DNA of 20,886 bases, from positions 1-20,886 of the IMG/VR virus record IMGVR_UViG_3300031963_014949; one strand, given 5' to 3'. Position 1 is the stretch's first letter, and the number at the start of each line of letters is the position of its first letter. This stretch comes from a virus. The translations under genes and the position numbers were made by a program. This document shows positions 7,276-13,108 of the stretch, piece after piece. The notes beneath the pieces are model-generated. The model had not been told where the DNA came from and did not search any database. It saw only the letters and a list, made by a program, of their open reading frames with translations.

Positions 7276-7788
7276 ATGGGAGAATTAACAATGGGGCATA
7301 GATCATACGGGAATGTTACAAGAAGGGGAGTTCATAATTCGGTTACTATTGGAAAATACTGCTCGATAGCTTCAGGATTGATAGTCGATGGAGGATTTGG
7401 ACATAATACCGAGTTTATATCAACTTATCCATTTAGTGTAATGTTTGATAAATGTGGACATTTAACGGGTCATCCTGTTTGGAAAGGAGATGTCATAATA
7501 GGAAACGATGTTTGGATAGGGGAGGACTGCTTAATAATGAGCGGGGTAACAATCGGTGATGGTGCAGTTATAGGAGCAAGATCTATCGTAACAAAAGATA
7601 TTGACCCATATTCTATAAATGTAGGATCACCTTCTCGCAGGGTAAAAAAAAGATTTACGGAAGAACAAATATCGGATCTTTTAAAAATAAAATGGTGGGA
7701 TTGGGATGAGGATAAAATTTTAGAAAATTCACATCTTTTAATGGGCAAAGAAATAAACCATTTTATAGATAAACATAAAATATATTAA
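7276..7788 (+). CDS. Hexapeptide-repeat acyltransferase (CatB/Vat-like, left-handed beta helix)
   Basis: A 170-residue acetyltransferase-like protein of the xenobiotic/CatB subgroup. The isoleucine-patch hexads are easy to see: VTIGKYCSIASGLIVDG at 23-39 and, after the insertion loop, VIIGNDVWIGEDCLIMSGV at 73-91, then TIGDGAVIGARSIVTKD at 92-108. The loop holds GHNTEFISTYPF (42-53), where His43 is in the position of the catalytic His of CatB and Vat enzymes. The C-terminal INVGSPSRRVKKRF and KWWDWDEDKI are standard for the group. In glycan clusters such enzymes O- or N-acetylate sugars from acetyl-CoA and act as trimers; drug acetylation is the other known role but does not fit this operon. 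An alternative ATG lies at 7291. The leader is TTTAT with no Shine-Dalgarno sequence. Confidence 0.87.
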   Translation: MGELTMGHRSYGNVTRRGVHNSVTIGKYCSIASGLIVDGGFGHNTEFISTYPFSVMFDKCGHLTGHPVWKGDVIIGNDVWIGEDCLIMSGVTIGDGAVIGARSIVTKDIDPYSINVGSPSRRVKKRFTEEQISDLLKIKWWDWDEDKILENSHLLMGKEINHFIDKHKIY

Positions 7789-7801
7789 TAAAAAAAAGTA
7801 T

Positions 7802-8500
7802 ATGCAAGAATCACAAAACAAAGATGTTCAATTGATAAAATATCTTGATATCGAAATAATCATTACTGAACAAAGTGCTAAATACCACGGAAGCTTTACC
7901 GGGGGAAAAGTCTACGAAAGCGATGTTGTGGAAAGATTTTTAAATGATATACCAGAAAATGGCACCGTATTAGATATTGGAGCCTGCACAGGTTCGTATG
8001 CCATGTTGGATTTAATAAAATCTGGTATAAAAATACATTCATTTGAACCTTCTAGGGTATATCACGAGCTGGTTAAAAACATATCTATAAACGGAAGTAA
8101 AACTATGTGTTATAACTATGCGGTGTCTGATAAAGAGGGTATATTTGACTTTAATGAAATAGTAGAAGACTTACCCATTGCACTATCTATGCTAGGTGGT
8201 AAACCTGCTTCCCATAAAAATTATAGAACGTTTGAGGTTAAAACTGTTACGATTGATAGTTTAAATTTAAACCCTGATATCATTAAAATAGATACAGAGG
8301 GTCATGAGCTTATGGTTTTAAAGGGAGGAGAAAAAACAATTAACACTTTACATCCTATTATTTATTGCGAATATAGTCAGGAAAATACATCTCAATATGG
8401 ATACAATGCTGACGATTCTTTAAATCTATTAAAAGAATGGGGTTATGAGATTGAATTAATTAATGGTAACATTATAGCCAAATACCCAGTACATAATTAA
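7802..8500 (+). CDS. FkbM family methyltransferase
   Basis: A 232-residue SAM-dependent O-methyltransferase of the FkbM type (Methyltransf_21). Seen: motif I VLDIGACTGSY at 56-66, HSFEPSRVYHEL at 79-90 (the FEP acidic strand typical of FkbM proteins), YNYAVSDKEGIFDF at 104-117, VKTVTIDSL at 146-154, and the diagnostic DIIKIDTEGHELMVLKGGE at 159-177 followed by HPIIYCEYSQ. This family methylates hydroxyls of polyketides and is frequent in capsule, O-antigen and S-layer glycan clusters, where it methylates sugars. Length is normal for the family. The gene lies 13 bases after the acyltransferase gene and 14 bases before GDP-fucose synthase, with an A-run leader. Its substrate is presumably the fucose-containing glycan; this last point is inference. 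Confidence 0.86.
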   Translation: MQESQNKDVQLIKYLDIEIIITEQSAKYHGSFTGGKVYESDVVERFLNDIPENGTVLDIGACTGSYAMLDLIKSGIKIHSFEPSRVYHELVKNISINGSKTMCYNYAVSDKEGIFDFNEIVEDLPIALSMLGGKPASHKNYRTFEVKTVTIDSLNLNPDIIKIDTEGHELMVLKGGEKTINTLHPIIYCEYSQENTSQYGYNADDSLNLLKEWGYEIELINGNIIAKYPVHN

Positions 8501-8514
8501 ATCGTTAATATTTT

Positions 8515-9450
8515 ATGAAGTATAAATTAGCATTATTTGGATCCTCTGGTTTAGTTGGTTCAAATATTTTAAAAAAAATAGACACGGATAAGTATGAAGT
8601 GCTATCACCAATAAGAAAGGATTTAGATCTCTTGGATGAGAAAAAGGTACTAGATTGGTTTTTAAAAAATCGTGTAGATTATGTTATTCTAGCTGCTGCC
8701 AGAGTTGGAGGTATAGTTGCAAATGCAACATATCCCACAGAATATCTTTACGAGAATCTAACTATCCAGAATAATGTGATTATGTCTGCTTTTAAAAGTG
8801 GTGTTGATAATCTTGTTTTTCTTGGATCATCTTGCATTTATCCTAGAGAATGTCAACAACCAATAAAGGAAGAGTATTTGTTAACTGGGCCATTAGAAAA
8901 GACCAATAAATCATATGCTCTAGCAAAGATAGCTGGCATTCAATTGTGCGATTCAATTAGAGAGCAGTATGGTAAAAAATATTATTCTTTAATGCCTTGT
9001 AATTTATATGGACCTGGTGATAATTTTAATCATGAAGCTTCCCACGTAATCCCTGGGATGATGATTAAAATTGATAGAGCTAAAGAAGCTGGATCTGAAG
9101 AATTAAATCTGCTGGGTACAGGTAGACCATTTAGGGAATTCTTATTCATAGAGGATTTAGCAGATGGTGTAATTTTTGTGATGGAAAATCATAAAGGAGA
9201 GGATGGAATCATTAACTTAGGTTCAGGTGAGGAAGTTACCATCAAACAACTTGCGGAAATACTAGTTAAAGAAATGGATTACGAGGGAAAAATAATTTTT
9301 AATACAAACGGACCAGACGGAACCCCTAGAAAGGTTTTGGATAATTCTAAGATAAACTCAATTGGATGGAAATCTAAAATAAAACTAGAAGATGGTATAA
9401 AAAGAACTGTTAAGTGGTTCTATGAAAATAAGGAATCAATAAGAATATGA
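8515..9450 (+). CDS. fcl: GDP-L-fucose synthase (GDP-4-keto-6-deoxymannose epimerase/reductase)
   Basis: A 311-residue short-chain dehydrogenase catalysing the last steps to GDP-L-fucose: 3,5-epimerisation of GDP-4-keto-6-deoxy-D-mannose and NADPH-dependent reduction. The N-terminus has the Rossmann loop GSSGLVGS at 9-16; [10 protein letters not shown] at 61-70 is family-specific. The catalytic set is complete: Ser106 and Cys107 in GSSCIYP (epimerisation Cys), Tyr134 and Lys138 in SYALAKIAG, and His177 in ASHVIP (the family's epimerase His). NLYGPGDNF at 163-171 and [12 protein letters not shown] at 207-218 complete the pattern. Length equals bacterial WcaG/Fcl. It overlaps Gmd by ATGA, in the order fcl-gmd, the reverse of the Escherichia coli order. 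With Gmd it makes the donor for the GT10 enzyme upstream. All active-site residues are present, so the enzyme should be functional. Confidence 0.95.
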   Translation: MKYKLALFGSSGLVGSNILKKIDTDKYEVLSPIRKDLDLLDEKKVLDWFLKNRVDYVILAAARVGGIVANATYPTEYLYENLTIQNNVIMSAFKSGVDNLVFLGSSCIYPRECQQPIKEEYLLTGPLEKTNKSYALAKIAGIQLCDSIREQYGKKYYSLMPCNLYGPGDNFNHEASHVIPGMMIKIDRAKEAGSEELNLLGTGRPFREFLFIEDLADGVIFVMENHKGEDGIINLGSGEEVTIKQLAEILVKEMDYEGKIIFNTNGPDGTPRKVLDNSKINSIGWKSKIKLEDGIKRTVKWFYENKESIRI

Positions 9451-10454
9451 AAGTAGCATTAATAACGGGGGTAAATGGACAGGATGGATCTTACCTAGCA
9501 GAACTCCTCCTAGAGAAAGGATATTTTGTTCACGGAACTATTAGAAGATCTTCTTCTTTTAATTCTTCCAGAATTGAACATTTTAGAGATCATCCTAATT
9601 TTAAAAGACATTATATAGATTTAACAGATTACGGGAGTGTTTCCAGTGTTATTTCGAAAATACAACCGGAAGAGGTTTATAATTTAGGTGCACAAAGTCA
9701 TGTTAAAATTTCTTTCGAGATTCCTAATTACACTGGACAGGTTGATGCAATAGGAACATTGAATGTGTTAGAAGCGATTCGCACTCATTCCCCGAGTTCC
9801 AAACTTTATCAAGCTTCGACCTCTGAGCTTTATGGTAAGGTTCAGGAAACTCCTCAAAAAGAAACTACCCCCTTTTATCCAAGATCTCCCTATGGAGTAG
9901 CAAAGCTCTATGGTTTTTGGATTATTAAAAACTATAGAGAATCCTATGATATGTTTGCATGCAATGGAATTCTGTTCAACCACACATCTCCTAGAAGAGG
10001 AGAAAACTTCGTAGAGAAAAAAATAATTCAAACTCTTTGTGATATCAAAAGAGGAAGAACTGAAATATTAACTTTAGGCAATTTATCTGCCAAAAGAGAT
10101 ATAGGGCATGCTAAAGAATATGTTGAGGGAATGTGGAGAATGCTACAGCAAGAGAAGCCTGATGATTTTGTTTTAGCCACTGGAGTAACATACTCTATTA
10201 AGGAAATGGTGGAAATGGTTTGTAAAAAAATAGGGATAGAAATTTACTGGGAGCCGCAAGAAGTAGGGGAGATAGGCATTGACAGAAAAACTAACAAGAT
10301 AATTGTTGGAGTAGATCCTAAATATTATAGACCAGCTGAAGTTGAACTACTCTTAGGCGATGCTACAAAGGCAAAGGATATTTTAGGATGGGAACCTAAA
10401 CTGGATCTTTCACAGATATTTGATGAGATGATAGAAGAAACTATGAAAAGCTAA
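9447..10454 (+). CDS. gmd: GDP-mannose 4,6-dehydratase
   Basis: A 335-residue NADP-dependent extended SDR that converts GDP-D-mannose into GDP-4-keto-6-deoxy-D-mannose, the first committed step to GDP-L-fucose and also to GDP-rhamnose and perosamine. Seen: [19 protein letters not shown] from residue 4 (the Gly loop of Gmd), [10 protein letters not shown] at 30-39 (NADP-phosphate-binding Arg residues), [13 protein letters not shown] at 79-91, catalytic STSELYG at 124-130 (Glu127), SPYGVAKLY at 147-155 with Tyr149 and Lys153, [13 protein letters not shown] at 177-189 and [18 protein letters not shown] near the end. Length is close to the bacterial enzymes. It is the last gene of the glycan operon; its stop lies directly beside the stop of the convergent minus-strand gene. 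GDP-mannose itself must come from the host because no mannose-1-phosphate guanylyltransferase is in view. Confidence 0.96.
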   Translation: MKVALITGVNGQDGSYLAELLLEKGYFVHGTIRRSSSFNSSRIEHFRDHPNFKRHYIDLTDYGSVSSVISKIQPEEVYNLGAQSHVKISFEIPNYTGQVDAIGTLNVLEAIRTHSPSSKLYQASTSELYGKVQETPQKETTPFYPRSPYGVAKLYGFWIIKNYRESYDMFACNGILFNHTSPRRGENFVEKKIIQTLCDIKRGRTEILTLGNLSAKRDIGHAKEYVEGMWRMLQQEKPDDFVLATGVTYSIKEMVEMVCKKIGIEIYWEPQEVGEIGIDRKTNKIIVGVDPKYYRPAEVELLLGDATKAKDILGWEPKLDLSQIFDEMIEETMKS

Positions 10455-10679
10455 TTATTTAGATACTATTTCATTAGCTTTAAGAAGCTGATCCAGATCC
10501 TTCATTTTATAGCTAGTTTGTCCTGGTGAGCCCCATTTATTTTGATCTCCCCAATTAATGAATCCCTGATTATTTAAATGCTTTCCTGAATTATAAGAAA
10601 AATCGTATTTTCCCTCTGCTTTGGCAGCCTCTGAAAATTCGTCCATGTTAGATATATTTTTGTAACCGTATTTTTCCAT
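10455..10679 (-). CDS. Unknown small minus-strand protein
   Basis: A 74-residue polar protein, no family recognised. It is rich in Lys, Asn, Gly and aromatic residues, with a turn-rich centre (NQGFINWGDQNKWGSPGQTS at 37-56) flanked by helices (EFSEAAKAEG and DLDQLLKANEIVSK). It has no membrane segment, Cys pair or DNA-binding motif. It lies 2 bases downstream of the DUF5872/DUF5824-like gene and is surely co-transcribed with it from the region near 11258-11312. The purine-rich leader on its strand (AAAGAAAAAGAAATA) is a little closer to a ribosome site than most here. Its stop is immediately adjacent to the stop of gmd, with no terminator between the two converging genes. Confidence 0.65.
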   Translation of the reverse strand: MEKYGYKNISNMDEFSEAAKAEGKYDFSYNSGKHLNNQGFINWGDQNKWGSPGQTSYKMKDLDQLLKANEIVSK

Positions 10680-10681
10680 TA

Positions 10682-11257
10682 TTATTTCTTTTTCTTTCTA
10701 TTTGCCTTAGCTCTTTGGTAAAGCTTTTTGTCATGCATTTTAGTTGTTTTACCCCCCGTTACAAAAGAATTAACTCTAGCCATTGCCCATTGTTGAGGCG
10801 TAGTTCCAGGCACGTGTCCGGTTTTCCATGCTGCATAACCCTTTCTCCAGACCTGCTTTAATATTCCTAACGGAAATCCTGTTTTGTCGGACTTGTTCTT
10901 TAGTGCCTTGTGAACCGGACTTGTAATCTTATCAACGGATTCATTGATAAAATCCTCGTTTTCGTTGATTAATTCCATGAATGCCTCGAGAAATAATTCC
11001 TCCCCCTCGTTCATAGCTTCATCAAACTGGTTGAAATTTTTTAGTAGCTTACTTTCTCCAAACATTTTCTTGTATTTACTTGTATATTTACTAGGCTTTG
11101 TGTCAACCTTTTTACCAACTCCAGCTTTTCTTGACTTATAATCAGCGTCCCATTCCTGATATGCGCTAGAGTCGTCGTCAGCTTTTTTCCCATGTTTTTT
11201 GATTTCCTTCTTCATCACATTGGGATTCTTTGTCAAATATTTTTTAGGAAGCTTCAT
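10682..11257 (-). CDS. Basic phage protein with DUF5872-like and DUF5824-like segments
   Basis: A 191-residue, strongly basic protein in three parts. Residues 1-68 (KKHGKKADDDSSAYQEWDAD, then TKPSKYTSKYKKMFGE) resemble DUF5872, a short Lys-rich phage and viral domain. Residues 70-108 hold LLKNFNQFDEAMNE, similar to the 'I/L-K-x-F-x-x-F-x-E' motif of the gene at 409, and then an acidic stretch with INE and FINES. Residues 115-170 match the phage domain DUF5824: KTGFPLGILKQVWRKGYAAW followed by KTGHVPGTTPQQWAMARVNSFVTGG. The C-terminus is a Lys/Arg tail. Family names are from memory and need a search. The ATG at 11257 is preceded by TATAAATA on its strand. Positive charge and an L/I-x-E-rich linker would suit a protein packaged with DNA and cut by a prohead protease, but this is speculation. 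Confidence 0.75.
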   Translation of the reverse strand: MKLPKKYLTKNPNVMKKEIKKHGKKADDDSSAYQEWDADYKSRKAGVGKKVDTKPSKYTSKYKKMFGESKLLKNFNQFDEAMNEGEELFLEAFMELINENEDFINESVDKITSPVHKALKNKSDKTGFPLGILKQVWRKGYAAWKTGHVPGTTPQQWAMARVNSFVTGGKTTKMHDKKLYQRAKANRKKKK

Positions 11258-11259
11258 AA

Positions 11260-11267
11260 TATTTATA
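11260..11267 (-). promoter_or_regulatory. TATAAATA element, T4-late-promoter-like
   Basis: On the minus strand these bases read TATAAATA, the exact consensus of T4-type late promoters, followed by TT and then the ATG of the DUF5872/DUF5824-like gene. A late promoter here would start transcription at about the ATG itself, so either the transcript is leaderless, or the match is a chance product of A/T-rich start regions. Confidence 0.3.
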
Positions 11268-11303
11268 TATCCACAGGGTCGGAATCAAATCGGGTGATTG
11301 GTC

Positions 11304-11309
11304 TATAAT
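11304..11309 (+). promoter_or_regulatory. Candidate -10 element TATAAT
   Basis: A perfect TATAAT in the 55-base divergent gap (11258-11312), without a recognisable -35 at 16-18 bases. It would start transcription near 11316, just ahead of the plus-strand block of small genes, and would exclude the TTG codon at 11313 as a start of the next gene. Confidence 0.35.
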
Positions 11310-11342
11310 TAATTGCAGAGAAATGTAAAGAATCATGCCTCC

Positions 11343-11963
11343 ATGTTCAATAAGCTCAAAAAAATAATAAACATCATGACGGAAAAGGAAACCCCCGAAC
11401 TAAAGGAAGATTATAGCCAATTTTCCTATCAATGGATTAAAGGAGATCTACTTTCTAAAGTCCAGCACTATCAAGATATAGTTGAAGAAGGGGATAGAAA
11501 ATATATAGTTTTTACCGATAAAAGCAGAATTCTATTGGATCTACTTGATGAATATATGATCAGAGTGGATAAGGGATTTGAAGAGATCAGTGCTCCTTCC
11601 CAGGATTTACCAATTTTCCAAGAAGACCCATTAACTCACAAGGGGGTAAAAACGAGGGATACGAAATATGAACCTAAGATTCAGCAAGATGAAAGTCCTA
11701 TTTTTTCTCTTTTATCTAAACAGAAAGAAAACTGGGTTGATGTAGATCTCCAATTAAGTATAAATCTGCCTCCAAAAAGTTTATGGGATGTCTTAGTTTC
11801 TTCTTTTGATGATGCTGAAAAAGACATCTTAGAATACGTAACAAAGGATTTAGACATCGAGGTAGTGAGACAATCCCTCAGAAATTCCATAAAAGATATA
11901 TATAAAAAGCAAAAGAATATCCCAACTAAAAATGTCAGAACCCAAGATTCTTCTCCAGAATGA
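11343..11963 (+). CDS. Unknown phage protein
   Basis: A protein of about 206 residues with no recognised family. After a basic N-terminus (MFNKLKKIINIM) come a mixed segment with YIVFTDKSRILLDLLDEYM (a strand-helix pair), a long polar, Pro-rich linker, and a helical C-terminal half (SLWDVLVSSFDDAEKDILEY and VVRQSLRNSIKDIYKKQK). No membrane segment. Start choice is uncertain: the frame opens with TTG at 11313, but a TATAAT at 11304-11309 would place the transcript start downstream of it. ATG 11343 is used here; ATG 11376 (MTEKETPEL) has the A-rich leader typical of this genome and is about as likely. The 3' end overlaps the Nudix gene by 32 bases, so the two are translated together. It lies at the head of the small-gene block that precedes the tail operon. 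Confidence 0.68.
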   Translation: MFNKLKKIINIMTEKETPELKEDYSQFSYQWIKGDLLSKVQHYQDIVEEGDRKYIVFTDKSRILLDLLDEYMIRVDKGFEEISAPSQDLPIFQEDPLTHKGVKTRDTKYEPKIQQDESPIFSLLSKQKENWVDVDLQLSINLPPKSLWDVLVSSFDDAEKDILEYVTKDLDIEVVRQSLRNSIKDIYKKQKNIPTKNVRTQDSSPE

Positions 11964-12450
11964 TCATATAGAGGTTATCGAGATAGGTAATAGGGTTGGG
12001 ATCCAGCAAAAAAATCCTTCCGTTATTATTTTACCATATACAACTGATGAATCCGGTAACCCAAAATCACTAGGACTTATTTCAGAGCCTAACTCCCTAA
12101 AGGAAGGAGGAATGTCTCTAACTGTGATAACAGGATCCCCCGAAGACTCTGACGAGGATATTTTAGAAACAGCTAAGAGGGAATTGAAGGAAGAAGCTGG
12201 ATACGAGATTAATGATATAGAAAAATGGGAATATCTTGGGAACATTAAGACCTCAAAAATTGTAATCAATGGTAATCCTGCATTTGGTGTAGATGTAACT
12301 GGGATGGAAAGAGGACAAAAATCTGGGGACGGATCTAAAAATGAAGAGAATTCCAAGTTTTCATTAGTTAATCTTAGTGATGCTATTAATCTGGATGATG
12401 CTCTAGTTTCCTGTTTATTTTTAAAAATATTTCAAAACAAACTAATTTAA
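11932..12450 (+). CDS. Nudix hydrolase
   Basis: A 172-residue protein with a clear Nudix box: G68...E75...R83-E84-L-K-E87-E88-A-G90-Y. The REUxEExGU half is perfect; the spacing between Gly68 and Glu75 is six residues rather than the canonical five, a small irregularity. Upstream strands (VIILPYTTD) and downstream YLGNIKTS fit the alpha/beta/alpha Nudix fold. Such enzymes hydrolyse nucleoside diphosphate derivatives (NDP-sugars, ADP-ribose, NAD(H), dinucleoside polyphosphates, capped RNA) with Mg2+; the substrate is not deducible. The region beyond residue 130 (KSGDGSKNEENSKFS) is polar and loop-like. It overlaps the preceding gene by 32 bases and is followed by one base and the next ATG. Its place close to NDP-sugar-using genes suggests sugar-nucleotide control, but NAD or dNTP metabolism is as likely. 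Confidence 0.87.
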   Translation: MSEPKILLQNDHIEVIEIGNRVGIQQKNPSVIILPYTTDESGNPKSLGLISEPNSLKEGGMSLTVITGSPEDSDEDILETAKRELKEEAGYEINDIEKWEYLGNIKTSKIVINGNPAFGVDVTGMERGQKSGDGSKNEENSKFSLVNLSDAINLDDALVSCLFLKIFQNKLI

Positions 12451-12451
12451 T

Positions 12452-12733
12452 ATGTATTTACCTTCTAGAAAAGAAAGAAAAGCGCTAGCAAAAAAATTAG
12501 GATTAAAAAAGAAAAAAGAATCATTTAAAGAAATGGTAGAGAGATTCGGAAGATCTCAAGAATATGGAAAAATGATTCATCTTCAACACCTACAAAATCA
12601 AGAAAATTCTAGGATCAATTTAGAAGAAAACATTGAAACCAATTTAGAAGTAAACCCTCCTATCCAACAAACCCAAGAATGGGAAAAGGACGAACTGAAA
12701 AAAATTATAAGTGGAGAAACTCCTCAAGCCTAA
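12452..12733 (+). CDS. Unknown small basic protein
   Basis: A 93-residue protein whose first half is very basic and helical: RKERKALAKKLGLKKKKESF at 6-25, then EMVERFGRSQEYGKMIHLQH. The second half is polar and Asn/Gln/Glu-rich and probably unstructured. No family is recognised. The ATG at 12452 follows the Nudix stop directly, with A/T-rich leader (AACTAATTTAAT). It overlaps the next gene by 23 bases. A charged helix of this kind can bind nucleic acid or another protein, but the sequence gives no catalytic motif. It is taken as real because it fills the gap between two overlapping co-directional genes and has the composition of its neighbours. Confidence 0.65.
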   Translation: MYLPSRKERKALAKKLGLKKKKESFKEMVERFGRSQEYGKMIHLQHLQNQENSRINLEENIETNLEVNPPIQQTQEWEKDELKKIISGETPQA

Positions 12734-13052
12734 AAAGGATCCCCTCAAGATATATTTAACCTCCCTCTCCTACCGAGAAATCAAAAAGAATCTGTCAGAC
12801 GTAGAGAAGGTACCCTATATTGATGTGACTAAAATAATCACGGAAAATTTTGGAGGTGATAAGGACCTGAATGACATCCAAAATTGGATTCTAAATCAAA
12901 TGGTGGTAAAAAAAATTGAATCCTTAAAGGGGGCTAATACCTCTAAAATTTTTGTAATTATAAAGGATCCTAGTAAATCTTCAGCTAAATCGTTTAAAGA
13001 AGTACTTAGAGAATCGGAAATTGGCCCGGTTTCTATAGAGCTGTATCCATAG
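12711..13052 (+). CDS. Unknown small protein before the tail operon
   Basis: A 113-residue protein of unknown family that starts at GTG 12711 within the 3' end of the previous gene; no in-frame ATG occurs until far inside, so a GTG (or other non-ATG) start is needed. The sequence suggests a small alpha/beta domain: helix YREIKKNLSDVEK, helix DLNDIQNWILNQMVVKKIES, strand TSKIFVIIKDP, helix SAKSFKEVLRESEIG and a last strand VSIELYP. It has no membrane segment and no catalytic motif that I recognise. The overlap with the previous gene and the 56-base gap before the big tail gene make it the last member of the small-gene block. A role in tail assembly would be a guess from position alone. Confidence 0.65.
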   Translation: MEKLLKPKKDPLKIYLTSLSYREIKKNLSDVEKVPYIDVTKIITENFGGDKDLNDIQNWILNQMVVKKIESLKGANTSKIFVIIKDPSKSSAKSFKEVLRESEIGPVSIELYP

Positions 13053-13082
13053 CAAATTGTTCACGTCTCTTTTATTGGAATA

Positions 13083-13088
13083 TATAAT
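13083..13088 (+). promoter_or_regulatory. Candidate -10 element of the tail operon
   Basis: TATAAT within the 56-base gap 13053-13108, the only gap of note before the block of structural genes. It would give a transcript start near 13095 and a leader of about 14 bases to ATG 13109. No convincing -35 is present at standard spacing (TTGTTC at 13057-13062 is 20 bases away), so it is only a candidate. Confidence 0.35.
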
Positions 13089-13108
13089 GTTAAGATAATG
13101 TATTGTAT

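Noticed and set aside
7276-7788. Antibiotic resistance acetyltransferase (CatB/Vat)
   Set aside because: The fold and His are shared with these enzymes, but the same subgroup includes many sugar acetyltransferases, and the gene lies within a glycan operon.
1834-10454. Host chromosomal O-antigen cluster (that is, the window being bacterial)
   Set aside because: The flanks are phage proteins (baseplate hub set, DUF5824-like protein), there are no Wzx/Wzy or initiating transferase genes, and gene packing and start style are the same across the window.
11284-11300. Imperfect inverted repeat AATCA-N7-TGATT in the second divergent gap
   Set aside because: Five-base arms in A/T-rich DNA are expected by chance; there is no support beyond location.
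11964-12356. Open frame of 130 codons on the minus strand
   Set aside because: It is antisense to the Nudix gene, whose motif is unmistakable; the reverse frame is Ser/Pro/Ile-rich and has no motif.
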